From Hymenobacter algoricola (GTDB taxonomy: Bacteria; Bacteroidota; Bacteroidia; Cytophagales; Hymenobacteraceae): a stretch of 64,000 nt of DNA. The notes under the pieces were generated by a model that was given only the letters and a program-made list of their open reading frames with translations, did not search any database and had not been told where the DNA came from. The stretch covers positions 1 to 64,000 of the forward strand of contig NZ_BAABDH010000038.1 of NCBI RefSeq assembly GCF_039539525.1. Direction: 5' to 3'. The translations under genes and the position numbers were made by a program. Of the stretch, positions 59,629-64,000 are shown one piece after another. Positions within the stretch are counted from its first letter, which is position 1. Each line of letters opens with the position of its first letter.

Positions 59629-60387
59629 CTAGTAGCGACGAACACGGTCACCGTTGCTGCGACGGAACTCCTCTTCGAAGTACTTCGCATCTTCATCGTT
59701 ACGGGGTTTTACGCCCATCACGATACCGCCGTTTTTCACGTCGCTCTCATATTCAGCAGCATGCTCTTCCGGAATGCCGGAGCCTACCAAAGCACCTACC
59801 AGACCGCCGGTCAGACCACCAGCACCAGCGCCAGCCAGAGCGGCAGCAATTGGACCGGCAATGATGAGGCCCAGGCCGGGCAACGCTACCGAAGTACCGA
59901 TGGCAGCAATAGCGCCAATGATAGCACCAGCCGTGCCACCGATAGCGGAACCTACGCCGGCACCTTCCATAGCTTTGTCGCCGAGGTCAGAATGGGCCGT
60001 GTCATCACCGAAGTGGGTCTTACGAGTCTCATCCGACATCAGCAGGTTTACGTCTTCCTTGCCATAGCCCCGCGAAGAAAGCGAGTTGTAGGCGCGCTCA
60101 GCGCTGTCGCGGTCGCGGAACGAGCTAGTCAGCATGCCCGAGCCGGAAGCGTTGCGGTAAGGCTGACCGGTGGCAGCATGAGCCGTCTCGTCGGCGGCGT
60201 TCTGTACGGCATCGATGCCACGGCCTACTACGGCACCGGGAGTGCCAGCCATGGCAGCGCCTTTGGCAGTGGCGCTGAAGTCATCACCACCAGCATTACC
60301 GGAGCCGGTGCCAGTGTTAGTCGTGCCGTAGTTAGCGCCTGCGCCGGTACCAGTATTCTGCGGGTTGTTCGAATCGTTGGTGTTCAT
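59629..60387 (-). CDS. Glycine-zipper stress-type protein
   Basis: A 252-residue protein. The amino-terminal third is low-complexity Gly/Thr/Asn (MNTNDSNNPQNTGTGAGANY). A general-stress-17M-like unit follows (GMLTSSFRDRDSAERAYNSL, SRGYGKEDVNLLMSDETRK, about 95-130). Next is a long Gly/Ala-zipper membrane-associated region (IGGTAGAIIGAIAAIGTSVA and GLGLIIAGPIAAALAGAGAG, about 155-215). The tail contains GIPEEHAAEYESDVKNGGIV, typical of that protein group. It is probably stress-induced; membrane location is inferred. The longer frame to 60519 lacks similarity. Confidence 0.8.
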   Translation of the reverse strand: MNTNDSNNPQNTGTGAGANYGTTNTGTGSGNAGGDDFSATAKGAAMAGTPGAVVGRGIDAVQNAADETAHAATGQPYRNASGSGMLTSSFRDRDSAERAYNSLSSRGYGKEDVNLLMSDETRKTHFGDDTAHSDLGDKAMEGAGVGSAIGGTAGAIIGAIAAIGTSVALPGLGLIIAGPIAAALAGAGAGGLTGGLVGALVGSGIPEEHAAEYESDVKNGGIVMGVKPRNDEDAKYFEEEFRRSNGDRVRRY

Positions 60388-60577
60388 AGGAGTGGTTGAG
60401 TGGGGAAAGGAAGTTGATATTAAGAAGTGAAGCAGGTCCCGATTTGCACCGGATTGCTTCAGCTTCGAGTTCCTTAACGGCTCGACCGGAATAGGGGTTA
60501 CAAAAAAATGGGTGACCATCCAAATTGTATTGCCCTTTATTCGATTAAAAATCGAAAACCAACATTCATTCAGGCGC

Positions 60578-60946
60578 TTACGCGAACTGCTGGTACTGCT
60601 GTTCGTCCTGCCAGAAAGCGCGGCATTCGCGCCGAAGGGTTTTCAGGAAGTCGGGGTCCTGTTTGAGCAGTCGCCATTCGCCCAGCCCCAGTCGTTCGCA
60701 GAGCTTGTAAAAATTATCTCCCTGCCCTTTGGAGCCTTCTACTTTTACCAGGCAGCTTAGCAGGGGGCGGCCGGCGCGGAACTCGGTTTCGGAGAGCTCC
60801 GCCAGCAGCTCATTGAGTCGGGCCTTTTCGTGGGAGATTTCCAGATTAAGGCCGAGTTCGGCTTCCTGCACGAGGTTCAGGTAGCTGGTAGTGCCGACCT
60901 GATGGCGGGCAAAGCGGATTAGATGGGTGCGGACTCGTCCGTTCAT
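60578..60946 (-). CDS. Small helical protein of unknown function
   Basis: A 122-residue cytosolic protein starting MNGRVRTHLIRFARHQVGTT, with a helix-rich middle (EISHEKARLNELLAELSETE) and an aromatic/basic end (CERLGLGEWRLLKQDPDFLK). No signal peptide or known motif. It lies between two other minus-strand genes and upstream of a terminator belonging to proline dehydrogenase. Confidence 0.65.
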   Translation of the reverse strand: MNGRVRTHLIRFARHQVGTTSYLNLVQEAELGLNLEISHEKARLNELLAELSETEFRAGRPLLSCLVKVEGSKGQGDNFYKLCERLGLGEWRLLKQDPDFLKTLRRECRAFWQDEQQYQQFA

Positions 60947-60982
60947 TGAGCTGGCGGCGTGGGAATAAGTGCGGAAATTAGC

Positions 60983-61027
60983 AAAAAAAAGCCCGCGGCC
61001 CCGGATTATGCTTCCAGGGCCGCGGGC
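60983..61027 (-). terminator. Terminator of proline dehydrogenase
   Basis: An 11-base perfect GC-rich stem (60991-61001 with 61017-61027), followed on the minus strand by eight T (60990-60983). It lies 37 bases beyond the stop at 61064. Confidence 0.85.
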
Positions 61028-61063
61028 GGCGGCGAGCTAAAATTATGCCGAGGCTGTAAAACG

Positions 61064-62254
61064 TTATTTATGAGCCTTGCGCCGCGCCATTTCTTTTTGG
61101 ATCAGCAAAAACTCCCGGCTGCTCTGCCCGGATATGGCGGTGTTCTCGTCGGCCCGGCGCAGCAGGTAGGGCATTACGGCTTCTACGGGGCCGTACGGGA
61201 CATATTTGGCCGTGTTGTAGCCGGCGTTGGCGAGGTTATAGCTCAGGTTGTCGCTCATGCCGTAAAGCTGGGCAAACCAGATGCGCGGGTCGCCGGGCCG
61301 CAGGCTATATTCCTGCATCAGCTCGGTGAGCAGCAGAGAGCTATCCTCGTTGTGGGTGCCGGCGCAGATGCTGATCCGGTCGGCCTGGGCCACGCAGTAG
61401 CGCAGGGCTTCGTTGTAGAGCTGGTCGGTCGCGTTCTTGCTGGGGTTGATGGGATTCTGGTAACCGCGCTGGTTGGCCGTGCGGGCCTCTTTTTCCATGT
61501 AAGCCCCGCGCACGAGCTTGCCGCCGAGAAAGTAGCCGCCTTTTTTAGCCGCCTCATACGCTTCCTTGATAGCGTCAAGGCGGTCGTGGCGGTATAGCTG
61601 GTAGGTGTTCCAGACGATGGCCGCCTCTTTGTTGTACTTGGCCATCATCTCGTAGGCGAGGTTATCGATGGTCTGCTGGAACCAGCTTTCCTCCGCATCG
61701 ACGAACACGCGCACCCCGTACTGGTGGGCGCGGGCGCAGATGGCCTCCACGCGGGCCCGGGCGCGGTCGTAGCTGGCCTGCTCGGGCGCGGCAAGCGCCT
61801 TGCCGGCCTGCACTTTTTCCAGCAGAGCACTGTCGGCGACGCCGCTTACCTTGAAAACTGAGAAGGGAATGTGCGTCGAGCGGTGGGCCATGTCGATGGT
61901 GGCCAGGATTTCGTCGCGGGTGTGGTCAAAGCTCCGGTCGCTGCCTTCGCCTTCCACGGAGTAGTCGAGAATGGTGCCGATACGGTAGCGGCCCAGCTCC
62001 TCGATGACCGGCAAGCACTCGCGAATGGTTTCGCCGCCGCAGAACTGCCCGAAGATGGTTTCCTTGATCAGGAATTTCACCGGCAGGTTCCACTTCAGGG
62101 CCGCTTTCATCATGCCCCCGCCCAGCTTCACGAGCCCGTTGTTGTTCATGGCGGCGAACAGGGCGTACATCTTGCGCAGCTCCCCATCCGACCTGGAGGC
62201 GAAGGCAACGGCAGTGTCGTTGAAGGAAATGGGCGGGGCTTGGGTTAATGCCAT
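61064..62254 (-). CDS. Proline dehydrogenase (stand-alone)
   Basis: Oxidises L-proline to 1-pyrroline-5-carboxylate with FAD, the first step of proline catabolism. The 396-residue protein is the single-domain type, not the bifunctional PutA. Recognisable segments are TILDYSVEGEGSDRSFDHTR, VRVFVDAEESWFQQTIDNLA, KLVRGAYMEKEA and the late PYGPVEAVMPYLLRRADENT. The pyrroline-carboxylate dehydrogenase is not in this window. Transcription is divergent from the shikimate-pathway genes. Confidence 0.94.
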   Translation of the reverse strand: MALTQAPPISFNDTAVAFASRSDGELRKMYALFAAMNNNGLVKLGGGMMKAALKWNLPVKFLIKETIFGQFCGGETIRECLPVIEELGRYRIGTILDYSVEGEGSDRSFDHTRDEILATIDMAHRSTHIPFSVFKVSGVADSALLEKVQAGKALAAPEQASYDRARARVEAICARAHQYGVRVFVDAEESWFQQTIDNLAYEMMAKYNKEAAIVWNTYQLYRHDRLDAIKEAYEAAKKGGYFLGGKLVRGAYMEKEARTANQRGYQNPINPSKNATDQLYNEALRYCVAQADRISICAGTHNEDSSLLLTELMQEYSLRPGDPRIWFAQLYGMSDNLSYNLANAGYNTAKYVPYGPVEAVMPYLLRRADENTAISGQSSREFLLIQKEMARRKAHK

Positions 62255-62422
62255 GGGGGTGGGTAGCTTTGAGCAGCTGGTTGGGGAAGCAAAGATAAAG
62301 GTTAAACATCGTTTTGACCGGCGGAGTTACCTTGCTGCCCCGCTTTATGGCGCAGCCCGAACCTAACCGGGCCAGCCGTTGGGCCTGACTTCCTAGTTCC
62401 CCGTTATTCTTCTCCTTCTCGC

Positions 62423-63520
62423 ATGGAAATTCCTGCTGCTATCGATACGTATTTCACCCGTCTGCTGGCGGCCAAGGGGCAGCCGCTGCTGATTGCCGGG
62501 CCCTGCAGCGCCGAAACGGAAGAGCAGGTGCTGGCTACCGCGCATGGGCTGAAAGCGCTGGGTAAAATCGATCTGTTCCGTGCCGGTATCTGGAAGCCGC
62601 GCACCCGACCGGGCTCATTTGAAGGCGTCGGCGCCGGAGGGCTGGCGTGGCTGCAGCGGGTACGGGCCGAAGTCGGGCTGCCGGTGGCGGTGGAGGTGGC
62701 CACGCCGCGCCACGTGGAAGAGGCCCTGGCCCACGGGGTGGACGTGCTCTGGATTGGCGCCCGTACCACCGTCAACCCCTTTGCGGTGCAGGACCTGGCC
62801 GACGCGCTGGCTGGTACCGGCGTGCCGGTGATGGTGAAAAACCCGGTCAACCCCGACGTGGCGCTGTGGGCCGGGGCGCTGGAGCGGCTGGAGCGGGCCG
62901 GACTGCACGATCTGGCCGCCATCCACCGCGGCTTCAGCACGTTTGCGCCCTCGCGCTACCGCAACGCGCCCACCTGGCAGCTGGCCATTGAGCTCAAAAC
63001 ACGCTTCCCGCACATTCCGCTGATCTGCGACCCCAGCCACATCGGCGGGCGCCGCGACCTGCTGCTGCCCATTGCCCAGAAAGCCCTCGACCTCGACTAC
63101 GATGGGCTGATGATTGAAAGCCACCCCGACCCCGACCACGCCCTGAGCGACGCCGAGCAGCAGGTGACGCCCCAGCGCCTGGACGAAATTCTGCGGGAGC
63201 TGAAGTACCGCCGCCGCTCCAGCGACGACGCCAACTACCTGAACAAGGCCGAGGAGCTACGCCAGAAGATGGATGTGGCCGACCGCGAAATCCTGGAAAC
63301 TCTGGCCCGCCGTATGGCGCTGGTGGAGGAGCTGGCGGGCTACAAGAAGGAGAATGACGTGAAAATCCTGCAGCTGGACCGCTGGAACGAGATTTTTGCC
63401 TCACGGCAACAGTGGGCCGGCAAGCTGAACCTGAACGAGAAGTTTGTGGCGGAGCTCTACAAGCTGATTCATCTGGAAAGCATCCGCAAGCAAACCGAGA
63501 TTATGCAGGGGCCGCAATAG
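62423..63520 (+). CDS. Bifunctional DAHP synthase / chorismate mutase
   Basis: A 365-residue enzyme with a type I-beta 3-deoxy-7-phosphoheptulonate synthase domain (about 1-260: LLIAGPCSAETEEQVLATA, GIWKPRTRPGSFEGVG, KNPVNPDVALWAGALER, ICDPSHIGGRRDLLLPIAQ). A chorismate mutase domain follows (about 275-360: VADREILETLARRMALVEEL, then KKENDVKILQLDRW). The first domain starts the shikimate pathway and the second leads chorismate to prephenate, so one product-sensing protein may allow feedback control. aroB follows 38 bases later. A TACCTTGC near-match to a -7 box is at 62328-62335. Confidence 0.95.
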   Translation: MEIPAAIDTYFTRLLAAKGQPLLIAGPCSAETEEQVLATAHGLKALGKIDLFRAGIWKPRTRPGSFEGVGAGGLAWLQRVRAEVGLPVAVEVATPRHVEEALAHGVDVLWIGARTTVNPFAVQDLADALAGTGVPVMVKNPVNPDVALWAGALERLERAGLHDLAAIHRGFSTFAPSRYRNAPTWQLAIELKTRFPHIPLICDPSHIGGRRDLLLPIAQKALDLDYDGLMIESHPDPDHALSDAEQQVTPQRLDEILRELKYRRRSSDDANYLNKAEELRQKMDVADREILETLARRMALVEELAGYKKENDVKILQLDRWNEIFASRQQWAGKLNLNEKFVAELYKLIHLESIRKQTEIMQGPQ

Positions 63521-63547
63521 GGCCTGCCGTTCCCGCTTCCCAAGCCT

Positions 63548-63555
63548 TACCTTTG
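63548..63555 (+). promoter_or_regulatory. -7 promoter box of aroB
   Basis: TACCTTTG is a full match to TAnnTTTG and ends 3 bases before the aroB start codon. Because transcription starts about 7 bases after such a box, the mRNA would be leaderless or start within the first codons. aroB may instead be read from the upstream gene. Confidence 0.45.
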
Positions 63556-63558
63556 AGC

Positions 63559-64000
63559 ATGACTGATTCCACCCTGTCGATTGGGCCGCAGAGCCTGCCC
63601 GCGCTGGCCGAGCTGCTGCGGCAGCCGGCCGTAAGCTACGTGCTGGTACTAGCCGATTCCAACACGGCCCGCCTGTGCTATCCGCTGCTGAAGCCCCACC
63701 TGCCGGCCGCGCACGAGCTGGTTGAGATTCCGGCGGGGGAAGAATACAAGACTCTGGCCACCTGCGAAACGGTGTGGGGCCACCTGACCGAAAAGCGTGC
63801 CGACCGGTTTGCGGTAGTTGTAAATCTGGGCGGCGGCGTGGTAACGGACCTGGGCGGCTTCTGTGCGGCCGTATACAAGCGCGGGCTGCGCTTTGTGCAG
63901 GTGCCCACCACGCTGCTCGCGCAGGTCGACGCCAGCGTGGGCGGCAAAACCGGCGTCGACTTCATGGGCTTCAAAAACCAGCTCGGCTTGTTTCAGGAGC
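63559..64000 (+). CDS. aroB: 3-dehydroquinate synthase, 5' part only
   Basis: Converts DAHP to 3-dehydroquinate, the step right after the preceding DAHP synthase. The frame stays open from the ATG at 63559 to the window edge (147 codons), so the gene is cut by the window rather than broken. Family motifs are clear: EIPAGEEYKTLATCETVWGH, VNLGGGVVTDLGGFCAAVYK (NAD site), RFVQVPTTLLAQVDASVGGK and TGVDFMGFKNQLG. It is the second of two consecutive shikimate genes. Confidence 0.95.
   Translation, partial: MTDSTLSIGPQSLPALAELLRQPAVSYVLVLADSNTARLCYPLLKPHLPAAHELVEIPAGEEYKTLATCETVWGHLTEKRADRFAVVVNLGGGVVTDLGGFCAAVYKRGLRFVQVPTTLLAQVDASVGGKTGVDFMGFKNQLGLFQE

Overview
The window reads as chromosomal DNA of a high-GC Bacteroidota, most likely a Hymenobacter-like member of the Cytophagales. 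The evidence is the gene content: BshA of bacillithiol synthesis, a GLPGLI-family protein, a DUF4835/PorD-like protein, a secreted protein with a type IX secretion (T9SS) C-terminal sorting domain, a glycoside hydrolase family 3 / beta-lactamase fusion, TonB-dependent-receptor-type proteins, and promoter boxes of the Bacteroidota TAnnTTTG type. I recognise no rRNA, tRNA, CRISPR array, prophage or intact transposase. All calls come from reading the sequence; no database search was run. Genus assignment is an inference.

Layout. 1-9 kb: two uncharacterised proteins, glycerol-3-phosphate dehydrogenase, an A-type Fe-S carrier, a small membrane protein, BshA and the large GH3/serine-hydrolase fusion. 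9-16 kb: mutL with two tandem rhomboid proteases, an S41 peptidase and malate dehydrogenase. 16-20.6 kb, all on the minus strand: a lipoprotein, a TonB-dependent-receptor-like protein, a GLPGLI protein and a small Cys-rich secreted peptide, which together look like a peptide/outer-membrane cassette. 20.8-30.4 kb: tilS, then a plus-strand housekeeping run (OstA/LptA-like, bamD, rpoZ, coaC, coaB, DUF4835/PorD-like, recN, fabI). 30.5-39 kb: accessory proteins (outer-membrane protein, phosphatase, OmpA with calcium-binding repeats, small membrane proteins) and a repeat-rich stretch at 36-38.5 kb with a decayed gene, nested palindromic elements and a MITE. 39-52.6 kb: an ABC exporter preceded by an RDD pseudogene, a giant beta-helix T9SS cargo protein, an M28 peptidase, a TPR histidine kinase, a dienelactone hydrolase, a glycosyltransferase-like protein, a cupin and a Kazal lipoprotein. 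52.8-64 kb: two YtxH proteins, lysS, an unknown protein, a tail-specific protease, a glycine-zipper stress-type protein, proline dehydrogenase, DAHP synthase/chorismate mutase, and the 5' part of aroB cut by the window edge.

How genes work together. BamD, the OstA-like protein, the PorD-like protein and the OmpA protein serve outer-membrane biogenesis and secretion, and the T9SS cargo protein is a client of that export route. The DAHP synthase/chorismate mutase and AroB are consecutive shikimate-pathway genes. CoaC and CoaB perform two successive coenzyme A steps and are separated by a single in-frame stop codon.

The most unusual material is (i) the Cys-rich peptide/GLPGLI/receptor cassette with a terminator-like hairpin pressed against the second gene's start codon, (ii) several families of long intergenic inverted repeats, two of which recur within the window, (iii) a MITE inserted into one arm of an older palindrome, and (iv) a set of genes whose -7 promoter box lies only 3-8 bases from the start codon, suggesting leaderless mRNAs.
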